From a virus, in the IMG/VR virus record IMGVR_UViG_3300034283_000153, positions 1-34,909 of that record: a DNA stretch of 34,909 bases. One strand, written 5' to 3'. How positions within the stretch are numbered: the stretch's first letter is position 1; each line of letters opens with the position of its first letter. Shown here one piece after another: positions 9,283-16,578 of the stretch. Under the pieces are notes generated by a model. It was not told where the DNA came from and made no database searches. It saw only the letters and a list, made by a program, of their open reading frames with translations. The translations under genes and the position numbers were made by a program.

Positions 9283-9293
9283 TTCCGTACAAT
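9265..9293 (+). promoter_or_regulatory. Candidate sigma70 promoter for the tail fibre
   Basis: AGGACA (9265-9270, four of six matches to TTGACA) lies 17 bases from TACAAT (9288-9293, five of six matches to TATAAT). It spans the end of the preceding gene and the only gap (33 bases) in this part of the operon. The predicted transcript would start near 9300, just before the AAGGA ribosome site of the fibre gene. Confidence 0.45.
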
Positions 9294-9315
9294 TTACAAC
9301 TGAAAGGATTGAGCC

Positions 9316-11130
9316 ATGGGCGTCCCAATTTCTAACGTGACCCGCCGGGTGGTGTATGTGGCCAGTGGCACTGGTCCGTATAACTTCACCTTTGAAATCT
9401 TGGCGGCAACTGACATCGCGGTTTACCGTGATGACACGCTGCTGACGTTGACCACTGACTACTCGGTGACCATCAACAGCAACGGCACAGGCTTTGTCAC
9501 GCTGGTGGCCACACCAACTGGCGCGACCCAGATTGCCATTGTCGGCAACCGCACCATCCAGCGCACGACAGACTTCGTGACAGGCGGTGACTTCTTTGCC
9601 AACACGGTCAACGACGAAATGGACCAGCAAACCATCTTTGCGCAGCAAAACGCAGAGGCGATTCAGCGTGCGTTGATTGCTCCTCAGACTGACCCGACCA
9701 GCATCAACATGACGCTGCCCCGCGCATCAGAAAGGGCGAGCAAGTATCTTGGATTTGATGCAAACGGTAATCCAATCGCAACTGCCGGAACATCAGAGAC
9801 TCCAGATCTTGGAACGATGTCTGCACAAAACGCAAACAATGTTTCCATCAGTGGCGGCACCATTGCAGGCATTACAGATCTCGCGATTGCTGATGGTGGC
9901 ACTGGCGCATCAAGCGCATCACAAGCCAGAACCAATCTTGGGCTTGGCACTATAGCAACTCAGAACGCCAACTCTGTTGCTGTTACAGGTGGATCGTTGG
10001 ACAATGTTTCTATTGGTGGAACATCAACTATCCCTGCAGCAAGTATTACAGGCCAGACTGCGATTGCAAATGGTGGTACTGGATCAAACACCGCAGGCAA
10101 TGCGCTTGTAAATTTATTGAACGGTAGCAGCTTCGGCTTCCGCAACCGCATCATCAACGGCGATATGCGGATTGACCAGAGGAACGCTGGGGCGAGTGTG
10201 ACTCAAGGGACTGGAATTTTGTATACGGTTGATCGTTGGGGGATTGACGGATCAGCCAACAGTAAATTTACAGCGCAACAAAGTTCGGTTTTTCCAACGG
10301 GGTTTGTTAAGTCGTTGCTTATTACTTCGTCTGCTGCCACGACAGTCGGTTCTGGCGATTACTACTATTTGCGACAAGCCGTTGAAGGGTTTAATTTTGC
10401 CGACCTTGGTTGGGGTGCTGCTGGCGCTCAATCTGTCACGCTGTCGTTTTGGGTTCGCAGTTCTTTAACTGGCACGTTTGGTGGGTCTTTACGCAACAAC
10501 GATAACACGAGGTCATACCCGTTTACCTACGCAATCAGTGCGGCAAACACATGGGAGCAAAAAACTGTAACCATTGCAGGTGATACCAGCGGCACTTGGT
10601 CAACCACAAACACCACAGGTGTCCAACTTAATTTCGGCTTTGGTGTCGGCTCCACATACAGCGGAACTGCTGGTGCATGGGCGGGTACAAACTATCTTTC
10701 AGCCACAGGAGCAACCTCAGTTGTCGGCACCTCTGGAGCCACCTTCTACGTCACAGGCGTCCAACTGGAAGCAGGCTCTGTCGCCACGCCGTTTGAGCGC
10801 AGGGACTACGGGCGTGAGTTGATGATGTGTCAGCGGTATTATTACGAAAACCCATCAATTGCGGGGACAGGACTTGGCGCTAATACCATTGCCAGAGCAA
10901 ATGGAGTGCATCCTGTGGAAATGAGAGCCGGACCAAGTGTTACCGTTTCAAACGCCGTTCAGTTTTTTAATGGGAACGCGACAGTGACCTGTACTGGAGG
11001 GATTACAAACTACAGCTCAACCAGAATGTTCAGTGCTGATTTGGTAATTGGCGGGAGTGGTGCTTCAGGGGACGCAACAATAATTGTGCAGCCCTCTACC
11101 GGGAAAATCACTGTGAGTGCGGAGCTATAA
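9316..11130 (+). CDS. Tail fibre protein with T7-type N-terminal anchor
   Basis: The protein has 604 residues. Residues 1-125 match the T7 gp17 N-terminal anchor pattern: VVYVASGTGPYNFTFEIL, then an Asp-rich beta unit, TTDYSV, and NRTIQRTTDFV leading into NDEMDQQTIFAQQN. That region fixes the fibre to the tail. The middle has repeated GGTG units (IADGGTGAS, IANGGTGSN) and near-duplicate segments GTMSAQNANNVSISGG and GTIATQNANSVAVTGG, typical of trimeric fibre shafts. From about residue 279 a NGDMRIDQRNAG module begins, followed by a beta-sandwich-like region with VDRW and QLEAGSVATPFERR. This module is common in environmental phage fibres and is probably the receptor-binding or carbohydrate-binding part. 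ATG 9316 has AAGGA upstream. Confidence 0.9.
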   Translation: MGVPISNVTRRVVYVASGTGPYNFTFEILAATDIAVYRDDTLLTLTTDYSVTINSNGTGFVTLVATPTGATQIAIVGNRTIQRTTDFVTGGDFFANTVNDEMDQQTIFAQQNAEAIQRALIAPQTDPTSINMTLPRASERASKYLGFDANGNPIATAGTSETPDLGTMSAQNANNVSISGGTIAGITDLAIADGGTGASSASQARTNLGLGTIATQNANSVAVTGGSLDNVSIGGTSTIPAASITGQTAIANGGTGSNTAGNALVNLLNGSSFGFRNRIINGDMRIDQRNAGASVTQGTGILYTVDRWGIDGSANSKFTAQQSSVFPTGFVKSLLITSSAATTVGSGDYYYLRQAVEGFNFADLGWGAAGAQSVTLSFWVRSSLTGTFGGSLRNNDNTRSYPFTYAISAANTWEQKTVTIAGDTSGTWSTTNTTGVQLNFGFGVGSTYSGTAGAWAGTNYLSATGATSVVGTSGATFYVTGVQLEAGSVATPFERRDYGRELMMCQRYYYENPSIAGTGLGANTIARANGVHPVEMRAGPSVTVSNAVQFFNGNATVTCTGGITNYSSTRMFSADLVIGGSGASGDATIIVQPSTGKITVSAEL

Positions 11131-11131
11131 G

Positions 11132-11311
11132 ATGACTTACAAAATTGTAAAAAATTACTTTGGGCAAGAAGTGGGTGTTAACAAGCTTCAAGACAACGGC
11201 ACAATTCTTGGCATCCCCTTCGACCCCGCCAACACGGACTATCAAAAGTACCTGAAATGGCTGGCCGAGGGCAACGAGCCATTGCCTGCTGATGCACCGG
11301 AGCAAGCATGA
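11132..11311 (+). CDS. Small fibre-linked protein, XkdW-like
   Basis: This 59-residue soluble protein has the pattern IPFDPANTDYQKYLKWLAEG followed by Asn-Glu-Pro and an acidic Pro-rich tail. It resembles small proteins (XkdW-type) often encoded directly after tail fibre genes. Its role is not known; fibre assembly or attachment is a guess from position. A GTG start at 11117 would overlap the fibre gene by 14 bases. ATG 11132, one base after the fibre stop, is the simpler choice. The end overlaps the next gene by ATGA. Confidence 0.7.
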   Translation: MTYKIVKNYFGQEVGVNKLQDNGTILGIPFDPANTDYQKYLKWLAEGNEPLPADAPEQA

Positions 11312-11487
11312 CAACGATTGACGCAACAGAGGCAAGACTGTCAACACATGAGGAAGTCTGTGCTATCCGTTATGAGCAAATCAATGCCAGGCTCAAGCGC
11401 ATTGAGGGCATTCTGATGAAGACTGCTGGACTGATGATCGTGTCTATGGCTGGCACAATCTTTTCGGCTGTGTGGATACTCAAATGA
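11308..11487 (+). CDS. Small membrane protein, XhlA/hemolysin-like
   Basis: The 59 residues are arranged as a charged coiled-coil-like N-terminal half (THEEVCAIRYEQINARLKRI) followed by one membrane helix (about residues 38-58, AGLMIVSMAGTIFSAVWIL). This is the layout of XhlA-type proteins, which associate with membranes and accompany holins in phage lysis cassettes. It overlaps the preceding gene by ATGA (11308-11311) and the following one by ATGA (11484-11487), so it is embedded in a coupled operon. Family membership is a pattern match and weak for so short a protein; that it is a real gene is well supported by the overlaps. Confidence 0.65.
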   Translation: MTTIDATEARLSTHEEVCAIRYEQINARLKRIEGILMKTAGLMIVSMAGTIFSAVWILK

Positions 11488-11573
11488 AAGATTGGGCCGA
11501 AGCATTTATTGCTGCGGTCCTTCTTACTGGAGTTGTTGTTTGGTGTGCCAAGATATTTGTTGAGATGTTGTAA
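11484..11573 (+). CDS. 29-residue single-helix membrane peptide
   Basis: The frame is ATG to TAA with 29 residues (MKDWAEAFIAAVLLTGVVVW, then CAKIFVEML). Nearly the whole peptide is one hydrophobic helix preceded by a short charged start. It overlaps the XhlA-like gene by four bases and the next gene by one base (TAATG), the same coupling as its neighbours, which argues that it is translated. Its location in the lysis cassette suggests a holin accessory or antiholin-like role, but nothing in the sequence proves this. Confidence 0.5.
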   Translation: MKDWAEAFIAAVLLTGVVVWCAKIFVEML

Positions 11574-12061
11574 TGATTGATCCTATCAGCGCAATGGCCG
11601 CAGTCAGCGCTACGGTTGACATGATTAAAAAGGCATCGGCTACTGTCGATGATGTGGCAAGTCTCGGCCCTTTGATTGGCAAATACTTTGACGCCAAGCA
11701 CACGGCCACCAAAGCAGCAAATCAGGCCAAAAAGTCTGGCGGTTCCAACATGGGAAAAGCCATCGAGATCGAACTGGCGCTCAAAGCTCAAAAAGATTTT
11801 GAAAACGAATTAAAAAACTTGTTTTTTTCCACAAACAACATGGATGTTTGGAACCAGATTCAAGTTCGTGTGATGGAGATGAACAAAGAGGACCGAGAGG
11901 AAGAACGCAGAGAGGCAGCCCGTGCTGTAAACGCTGCCAAAAAGCGCAAAGAGATGACAGAACTGGTGATTGGCATTACGCTTATTACTGTCATCACTGT
12001 TATCGTTTTGTGGGGTCTGCTTGAACTTGTCATTTACTGCGCAGCTGTGGGATGCGGTTGA
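11573..12061 (+). CDS. Membrane-anchored helical protein of the lysis cassette
   Basis: This 162-residue protein starts with IDPISAMAAVSATVDMIKKA, a pattern I have seen in uncharacterised phage proteins. A charged helical region (residues 80-125, rich in Lys/Glu/Arg) follows, then a C-terminal membrane helix (about 128-158, LVIGITLITVITVIVLWGLL). Topology would put the large N-terminal part in the cytoplasm. No enzymatic motif is visible. It is coupled to the 29-residue peptide upstream (TAATG). Its place among holin and spanin genes suggests a membrane role in lysis or virion release; the family is unknown to me. Confidence 0.65.
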   Translation: MIDPISAMAAVSATVDMIKKASATVDDVASLGPLIGKYFDAKHTATKAANQAKKSGGSNMGKAIEIELALKAQKDFENELKNLFFSTNNMDVWNQIQVRVMEMNKEDREEERREAARAVNAAKKRKEMTELVIGITLITVITVIVLWGLLELVIYCAAVGCG

Positions 12062-12062
12062 T

Positions 12063-12221
12063 GTGGATAAATGGAAGGAAGTCAGAGAAGGTTTTGACAA
12101 ATGGCTCAAAATCAACTGCTACCTTGCCTTCATTTGGGTCGGGTTCAAGGTGCTTCAGTTTTTGCCTCCAGAAATTGCCAACCGAGTCATTGAAATATTC
12201 TTGGAGAAACTAGGCATATGA
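12063..12221 (+). CDS. Small amphipathic/membrane-associated protein, GTG start
   Basis: The 52 residues begin VDKWKEVREGFDKWLKINCY and are followed by a hydrophobic stretch (LAFIWVGFKVLQFLPPEIA) and an amphipathic C terminus. I chose GTG 12063 because it abuts the upstream stop (12059-12061). Longer versions would overlap the previous gene by up to 90 bases, and no ATG in this frame lies near the junction. The end overlaps the lipoprotein gene by ATGA, supporting real coding. The start is uncertain (CTG 12045 is an alternative) and the function is unknown. Confidence 0.5.
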   Translation: MDKWKEVREGFDKWLKINCYLAFIWVGFKVLQFLPPEIANRVIEIFLEKLGI

Positions 12222-12436
12222 AAACTGCGCTGCTTGTTTTTTCGTTACTGGCGCTGGTTGGTTGTGAGGACCGATACAGATACCCATGCCAAAACCCTGA
12301 CAACTTTCACAAACCAGACTGCATAAAGCCTAAGTGTCTATTCACACAACAGTGTCCCGAGTATCTAGTAGCCCCTATCTTGGAGAAACAAATTGATCAA
12401 ACTAGACAACCCACAGACACCAAAACTGACCGCTGA
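12218..12436 (+). CDS. Small Cys-rich lipoprotein
   Basis: The 72 residues have a classic lipoprotein signal: MKTALLVFSLLALVGC, with the lipobox Cys at residue 16. The mature part is short and Cys-rich (CQNP, DCIKPKCLF, QCPEYLVAP), giving five further cysteines that could form disulphides in the periplasm. Similar CEDRY...CQ-type lipoproteins occur near lysis genes of aquatic phages (from memory). It is not the o-spanin, because a separate nested Rz1 gene exists. Its role is unknown. It overlaps the next gene by 44 bases in another frame. Confidence 0.7.
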   Translation: MKTALLVFSLLALVGCEDRYRYPCQNPDNFHKPDCIKPKCLFTQQCPEYLVAPILEKQIDQTRQPTDTKTDR

Positions 12437-12911
12437 AGAATTAGAGGTCAGGGTGTGGGGCTTTGTGGTCGTGATGATCACATTGATCCTGGCTGGCATT
12501 GTGTTTGCGTTGCTGTACTCAGTGACCTTTGTCACCCAGCCGATCAAATCAATGGCGCCCATTGACCAGGCTTACACCAAGATGCTGAACGACATTGTGC
12601 TGCTGATCGTTGGCGGCATTGGCGGCATTGTTGGCAAGCGTGCTGTCAGTGGTGTGATCAACAACAAGCCACCGGCCAACTCCGCTGTTGCCACCAACAC
12701 AGCAACGCAGACCACCACAGCAGCGCCACAGGCTTACTGCGCCCCATCGACCACTGTGTCAATGCCTGATTTCAACTGGATGGGCTACAAGAACCCAGAG
12801 CTTGATGAGTCGTGGACCCCCGGTCCACCACCGACAACGCCGCCAGAGCATATGGAAGATGACGCCGAGCGTGAGATCTTGGCAGCAGCTCGCCAAGAGG
12901 CAAAGTCGTGA
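12393..12911 (+). CDS. Holin-like protein with two membrane helices, TTG start
   Basis: This 172-residue protein has a first membrane helix at about residues 24-48 (FVVVMITLILAGIVFALLYS) and a second Gly-rich helix at about 69-88 (IVLLIVGGIGGIVGKRAVSG). A Pro/Thr-rich and then acidic cytoplasmic-type tail follows. Two helices with a Gly-zipper fit a class II-like holin, although the tail is longer than usual. The start is TTG 12393, supported by GGAG at 12382-12385 seven bases upstream; it lies inside the lipoprotein gene. It sits directly before the spanins and endolysin. The holin call is inference from topology and neighbours. Confidence 0.55.
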   Translation: MIKLDNPQTPKLTAEELEVRVWGFVVVMITLILAGIVFALLYSVTFVTQPIKSMAPIDQAYTKMLNDIVLLIVGGIGGIVGKRAVSGVINNKPPANSAVATNTATQTTTAAPQAYCAPSTTVSMPDFNWMGYKNPELDESWTPGPPPTTPPEHMEDDAEREILAAARQEAKS

Positions 12912-13411
12912 ACAAGTATCTGATCGCTGCAGCTGTGGGTGTGGTGGCCGTGGTGGGTCTGTACAAGTACGGCTACCACAATGGCTGGGCAGATCGCAAT
13001 ACTGAGATGCAGGCCGAGATCGCCAAGAAGAATGAAGAGGCTCGCAGCAAAGAACAAGAGATGGCCAAGGCTGTCGCTGATAAAGAAACCGAACTGAGAA
13101 AGGTCAACGATGTTGTCTCTCAAAAGCAAACTGATCTCAATCGCCTCATTGCTGCTGGCAGGGTGCGCCTCCCCGCCGCAAGTTGCGTACAAGCCCCCGC
13201 AAGTGCCCCCGTTGCCACCGGAAATAGCAACCAAGCGCCAAGCCAACCTGACCGAGCGCCTGACCCAGATCCTGGTGCCAGCGAATCCGAGCGCGAAACC
13301 CTCCGACTCATCGCCCAGATCGCAGCAGACGGGGACCGCGCCATCAACCAGCTCAACGCCTGCATCGCAGCCTACGACGAAATGAGGAGCATTGTGAATG
13401 GTCAACGCTGA
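12908..13411 (+). CDS. Rz: Rz-like inner-membrane spanin
   Basis: This 167-residue protein has an N-terminal membrane anchor (residues 4-20, YLIAAAVGVVAVVGLYK) and a long charged coiled coil (about 30-75). A Pro/Ala linker and a C-terminal helical part ending NACIAAYDEMRSIVNGQR follow. This is the design of an i-spanin, which spans the periplasm and pulls the two membranes together at the end of lysis. The proof of identity is the second lipoprotein gene nested in another frame at 13110. GTG 12908 overlaps the holin-like stop (GTGA). The 3' end overlaps the endolysin start by 14 bases. Confidence 0.85.
   Translation: MNKYLIAAAVGVVAVVGLYKYGYHNGWADRNTEMQAEIAKKNEEARSKEQEMAKAVADKETELRKVNDVVSQKQTDLNRLIAAGRVRLPAASCVQAPASAPVATGNSNQAPSQPDRAPDPDPGASESERETLRLIAQIAADGDRAINQLNACIAAYDEMRSIVNGQR
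13110..13385 (+). CDS. Rz1: Rz1-like outer-membrane spanin lipoprotein nested in Rz
   Basis: The 91-residue reading frame lies wholly inside Rz, shifted by one base. It starts with a lipoprotein signal (ISIASLLLAGC, lipobox Cys19), and the mature part is Pro-rich (PPQVAYKPPQVPPLPPEI), a hallmark of Rz1 o-spanins. AAAGG at 13099-13103 precedes ATG 13110. Nested Rz/Rz1 pairs are known from lambda and many Gram-negative phages. The product would be anchored in the outer membrane and pair with Rz through the periplasm. Confidence 0.85.
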   Translation: MLSLKSKLISIASLLLAGCASPPQVAYKPPQVPPLPPEIATKRQANLTERLTQILVPANPSAKPSDSSPRSQQTGTAPSTSSTPASQPTTK

Positions 13412-13997
13412 ACAACTCAAGCAGCTGCACATCGACGTTAAGTGGGTCGAGCCGCTTAATGAAGCCTTTGAACGCTTTGGCATTTTGACGCCACGGCAGC
13501 AGGCTGCATTCATTGGCCAATGTGGCCACGAATGCGGAAACTTCAGGGTGCTGGAAGAGAATCTGAACTATCGTGCCGAAACGCTGATGAAACTCTGGCC
13601 AAGGCGCTTTCCTACGCTGGAATTTGCCAAGACGTTTGAGCGCAACCCCAAGAAGATCGCTAACACGGTTTATGCTAACCGCATGGGCAATCGCGACGAG
13701 GCATCTGGTGATGGGTATCGTTTTAGGGGCAGGGGTTGCATTCAGCTCACTGGCTCTGCCAACTATCACCACGCCGGCAAGGCATTGGGTGTTGATCTGA
13801 TCATGGAACCCGAGCTGGTTGCTACTCCGCAGTACGCTGCACTGACCGCTGGTTTTTTCTGGCACACCCAAAAGCTCAACAATATTGCTGAGTCTGGTAA
13901 CAACCTAGCGCTGACCAAGAAGATCAACGGGGGCACGATTGGCCTTGATGACCGCATCAAGCACACCAACCATGCCCTCCAAGTTTTAGGTCATTGA
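13398..13997 (+). CDS. Endolysin, glycoside hydrolase family 19 (chitinase-like)
   Basis: The protein has 199 residues. It contains GQCGHECGNF (40-49), where Glu45 is the likely general acid, an Asn-Tyr-Arg substrate segment (LNYRAETL), and YRFRGRGCIQLTGSANY (about 108-124), the signature of GH19 phage lysozymes. These cut the glycan strands of peptidoglycan. No signal peptide is present, so export depends on the holin-like proteins upstream. GAGGAG at 13384-13389 is 8 bases before ATG 13398. The stop overlaps by 7 bases the end of the convergent recT gene. Confidence 0.9.
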   Translation: MVNAEQLKQLHIDVKWVEPLNEAFERFGILTPRQQAAFIGQCGHECGNFRVLEENLNYRAETLMKLWPRRFPTLEFAKTFERNPKKIANTVYANRMGNRDEASGDGYRFRGRGCIQLTGSANYHHAGKALGVDLIMEPELVATPQYAALTAGFFWHTQKLNNIAESGNNLALTKKINGGTIGLDDRIKHTNHALQVLGH

Positions 13998-15082
13998 GCA
14001 GCGCCCAAAGCCTTCAGACGCTTTTGGTAGTTGGCTGTGTGCCTGATGCGCTTGACCATGTCCACGCGCTTGATGGTCTCTTCATTGACATCCTTAAACT
14101 CTCGCAAGATGGTCATGCGTTCGCGTGCTGACCGCTTGCCTGCTTTGGCGATCCTGTCAGCCATGTCCTCATAGGCATCCTGCCAATCGTCCAAGCTGGC
14201 ATGCACGCTGGTGGGCGTGGTCTTGCCAGGCACAAACACCGCAAAGCCATCGCCCACCACCATGGGCTCTGGCACCCAAGACTTGTCGTCCTCGCTTGGC
14301 ACGCTCTCCAACATCTCAGCCACAGGCTCTGGCTGTTGCGTTTCTGCAACAGTCTCTGTCGCCTCGGTGACTTCAGGAATATCAACCACCTCTGTTCCAG
14401 GCATCACTACGGCATCCACGGTGTCGGCCATCAGGTTTTCAATCTGGGCGCGGTCGTTGGTCGCTTCAATGGCTGGTGCGGCCACCAAATCCAACGGGTT
14501 GGCGGGCTTGGGTTGTAATTTAATCGCCGTGGAATTTTTTGACAATTCATCGGGGTAATCCTGAGCCTCCTCGGCGGTGATCAGACCCTTGAGCACATCG
14601 GGGAACGCATCACGCAGGGCAAAGCCACGGGCACGCATCTGCATCATGCGCTTGGGGTATGCCTGCCACGGGCCTTGCTTGCCCCACAAGCCAGCTCGCT
14701 TGGCGTCCTCGACCGAGAACTTGGCCACCACGGGCTTGCGGCCCTTGCGCTTGGCCACACACACTGCCACCGGGTTGGGCGTGCCCTCGGCTTCAAAGTA
14801 TTCCTCAACGTCCTCGCACACGGGGCTTGCCTGCACCAGCGCCATGGCTGCGTCACCGTACACGCTGGGCTTGCCATTGATCACGGCGATGTTCTGCAGC
14901 GCTTGCATGGGTGCCAGGCCGATTTCATAGCCCCACTGCACGCAGACCATGATGTCCTGGGGCTTGCCCTGGTATGCCTTGGGAACCATGGCGCTGCTGG
15001 CCAGCATCTCGCTGAACTGGATGGCCTCGGTGATGGTGGCCGGGGCAAAGCCTTGGCGATTAGTGGTGGTCAGTGCGGTCAT
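13991..15082 (-). CDS. recT: RecT-family single-strand annealing protein
   Basis: This 363-residue protein has core features WGYEIGLAPMQALQNIAVI, KPSVYGDAA, then GLWGKQGPWQAYPKRMMQMR and ARGFALRDAFPDVLKG, characteristic of RecT/Bet-type annealases. These proteins pair complementary single strands during phage recombination. An acidic Pro/Glu/Val-rich linker (about 195-270) leads to a C-terminal helical domain with MADRIAKAGKRSARERMT. Its partner exonuclease is encoded two genes upstream in the same operon. It overlaps the 65-aa gene by 23 bases. It is the last gene of the leftward operon, and its stop is interlocked with the endolysin stop. Confidence 0.9.
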   Translation of the reverse strand: MTALTTTNRQGFAPATITEAIQFSEMLASSAMVPKAYQGKPQDIMVCVQWGYEIGLAPMQALQNIAVINGKPSVYGDAAMALVQASPVCEDVEEYFEAEGTPNPVAVCVAKRKGRKPVVAKFSVEDAKRAGLWGKQGPWQAYPKRMMQMRARGFALRDAFPDVLKGLITAEEAQDYPDELSKNSTAIKLQPKPANPLDLVAAPAIEATNDRAQIENLMADTVDAVVMPGTEVVDIPEVTEATETVAETQQPEPVAEMLESVPSEDDKSWVPEPMVVGDGFAVFVPGKTTPTSVHASLDDWQDAYEDMADRIAKAGKRSARERMTILREFKDVNEETIKRVDMVKRIRHTANYQKRLKALGAAQ

Positions 15083-15257
15083 GGTTTTCCTCGACGTATG
15101 TTTTCAGGGTGGTGATGATCAGATCGGCCATGGCTTCGACGAATGCCTCGGCCTGGTCTTCGGCTATCTCTGTGCGCTTGGGTGCGTTGATGGCGTTGAG
15201 CAGCGCGACAACGGCTGCCTCATACCGTGGTGCAATGACTGGGTGTTCTATATTCAC
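15060..15257 (-). CDS. Small acidic protein between exonuclease and annealase
   Basis: The 65 residues start NIEHPVIAPRYEAAVVALLN and end with a His/Asp-rich tail (VEENHDRTDHH). It looks soluble and helical, with no recognised domain. GTG 15257 overlaps the exonuclease stop (GTGA) and has AAGGAG ten bases before it, so translation is well supported. Being sandwiched between exonuclease and RecT suggests a link to recombination, but I do not recognise the family. Confidence 0.65.
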   Translation of the reverse strand: MNIEHPVIAPRYEAAVVALLNAINAPKRTEIAEDQAEAFVEAMADLIITTLKTYVEENHDRTDHH

Positions 15258-16207
15258 GGCAGCTCCTTCACGGTCAAGCTGGACTGGCGCACGCTGTAGG
15301 CTTTTTTGGCTGGCACCAATCGCTCGGGCGAGTCTTTGTAGTTGCGCATTGGCCAGCTGATCACAACATTGCCAGCTCGGCCACGCTCTGCATCACCCAA
15401 CATTTTTTTTATCTGTATCTCGGCCTTTCCGATAGACTCCTCGGCCTCTCGGATGTCGGCCTTGGCCTGCAAGATCACGCCAGCCCACTGCTCTGCTTCG
15501 GATGGCAGCTGGACCTCTTCTTTGGCAGCGGCATAGGGATAGATGCGATCCAACTCTTTGCTGCTTGCTGGTGGGTACCAGTCAATCGCGCCGTCCTTGA
15601 CGTATGTGTCAAGCTTATTCTGAAACTCACCCACGGCTTTGACAATGGCGTCTTGGGTCTGCTTGTGTGGGGCGAACAGGAACACGCGCAGCTCAATTCC
15701 TTGGTACAGCACGCACACGCAGCCCCACTTGTGGCCAGTGACCAGCATCTGGCCCTGCAGCTGGATCGGGCCACGCGCCAGGTGCGGTGTCTCCTCGGGC
15801 ATGGTCTTGGTCAGCTTGGCTTCCAGCACGCCTGGACCGTCCAGCACGATGCTGTCTTGACCAACCACAAAGATGCCCTTGTCTGGGTCGGTGGTGATCT
15901 CTTGGCCCTCGCCAAAGCCTATGCCGTCCAGGCTGCACTGCAGCGCGATTTCGTGGTGCTTGTATGGCTTGTCAATCCGAAAGTCACCAGTGATGCCAAG
16001 CCTCACGCAGGCCTCGGACAAGATCACGGGCTCAAGGGTGTTGCCCCAGCCCATCGCTTCGTTGCCTATGTCGGGGCGCTCCTTGCCGTCGATGGCGTTG
16101 ATGCTGTACTGCAGCTCATCATTGGGCGTGCTGTACTTGCTGAAGCCCATCAGGCCCGGCAGGCGCGAGGCAGACATCTCGCGGTCATCAGTTAATTTTC
16201 CGGCCAT
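15254..16207 (-). CDS. YqaJ-type phage recombination exonuclease (PD-(D/E)XK)
   Basis: This 317-residue protein has EAMGWGNTLEPVIL (Glu59), CSLDG (Asp94), VLEAKLTK (Glu129-x-Lys131) and QLQGQM (Gln150/Gln152), the ordered active-site residues of the YqaJ/lambda-exonuclease fold. It would resect double-stranded ends 5'-to-3' to give single strands for RecT. The C-terminal part carries a charged coiled coil (about 245-275) and an added Arg/Lys-rich end. ATG 16207 lies inside the 3' end of the winged-helix gene (20-base overlap). Confidence 0.88.
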   Translation of the reverse strand: MAGKLTDDREMSASRLPGLMGFSKYSTPNDELQYSINAIDGKERPDIGNEAMGWGNTLEPVILSEACVRLGITGDFRIDKPYKHHEIALQCSLDGIGFGEGQEITTDPDKGIFVVGQDSIVLDGPGVLEAKLTKTMPEETPHLARGPIQLQGQMLVTGHKWGCVCVLYQGIELRVFLFAPHKQTQDAIVKAVGEFQNKLDTYVKDGAIDWYPPASSKELDRIYPYAAAKEEVQLPSEAEQWAGVILQAKADIREAEESIGKAEIQIKKMLGDAERGRAGNVVISWPMRNYKDSPERLVPAKKAYSVRQSSLTVKELP

Positions 16208-16406
16208 CGCTGGCTCCTTTCAGTTGATAGCTGGCAATGTGCTTGCCAGTTGGGGTGGTGATCGTGTCGGTGATGATTTCGTGGCCTTGCTGGCGCAGGT
16301 CAGCGATGCGTGCGGCCAGCCTGAAGCAGCCAGCATTTTGCAGGGCGTCCATGGCCGTGACAGGGCCGCGCTTGAGCATGTCAAGGATCTCTGTGGTCTG
16401 GCTCAT
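16188..16406 (-). CDS. Small winged-helix (HTH_39-like) DNA-binding protein
   Basis: The 72 residues contain ILDMLKRGPVTAMDALQNAG, then FRLAARIADLRQQGHEIITD and a Tyr-x-Leu end. This is the compact pattern of the helix-turn-helix family often found in phage early regions beside recombination genes. It probably binds DNA, as a regulator or recombination accessory. ATG 16406 overlaps the stop of the preceding 57-aa gene (ATGA). Confidence 0.8.
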   Translation of the reverse strand: MSQTTEILDMLKRGPVTAMDALQNAGCFRLAARIADLRQQGHEIITDTITTPTGKHIASYQLKGASDGRKIN

Positions 16407-16576
16407 GCTGGCACCCCCATGGGGTTCAACCTGACCTTGGCCTCATCCTGGGATTGGCGGCTTGGTGGCTGCCACCCATGGCGCAGCCAGGTCTTGGTGA
16501 CGTCGGTGGCTGCCGCAGGTGTGTATGGCCTGCCCTGCAGCAATGGCTGGGTGGGTTCTATTCGCTTGTTGTTCAT
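16403..16576 (-). CDS. Small Pro/Thr-rich protein
   Basis: The 57 residues from ATG 16576 include PLLQGRPYTPAAATDVTKTW followed by a basic-Trp motif (LRHGWQPPSRQ). I have seen similar YxPAxxTDVxxTWxxxGWxPP patterns in other uncharacterised early phage proteins (from memory). An in-frame upstream start at 16630 would overlap the membrane peptide and lacks support. ATG 16576 follows that gene's stop by two bases. Function unknown. Confidence 0.6.
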   Translation of the reverse strand: MNNKRIEPTQPLLQGRPYTPAAATDVTKTWLRHGWQPPSRQSQDEAKVRLNPMGVPA

Positions 16577-16578
16577 GG

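Noticed and set aside
9316-11130. Diversity-generating retroelement target in the tail fibre
   Set aside because: Bbp19-like and other BPP-1-like hints prompted a check, but there is no reverse transcriptase gene and no second copy of the fibre 3' end in the window.
12062-12070. Second perfect DnaA box (TGTGGATAA) in the lysis cassette
   Set aside because: It has no iterons or AT-rich partner nearby and overlaps a gene junction; one extra 9-mer match in 35 kb is compatible with chance.
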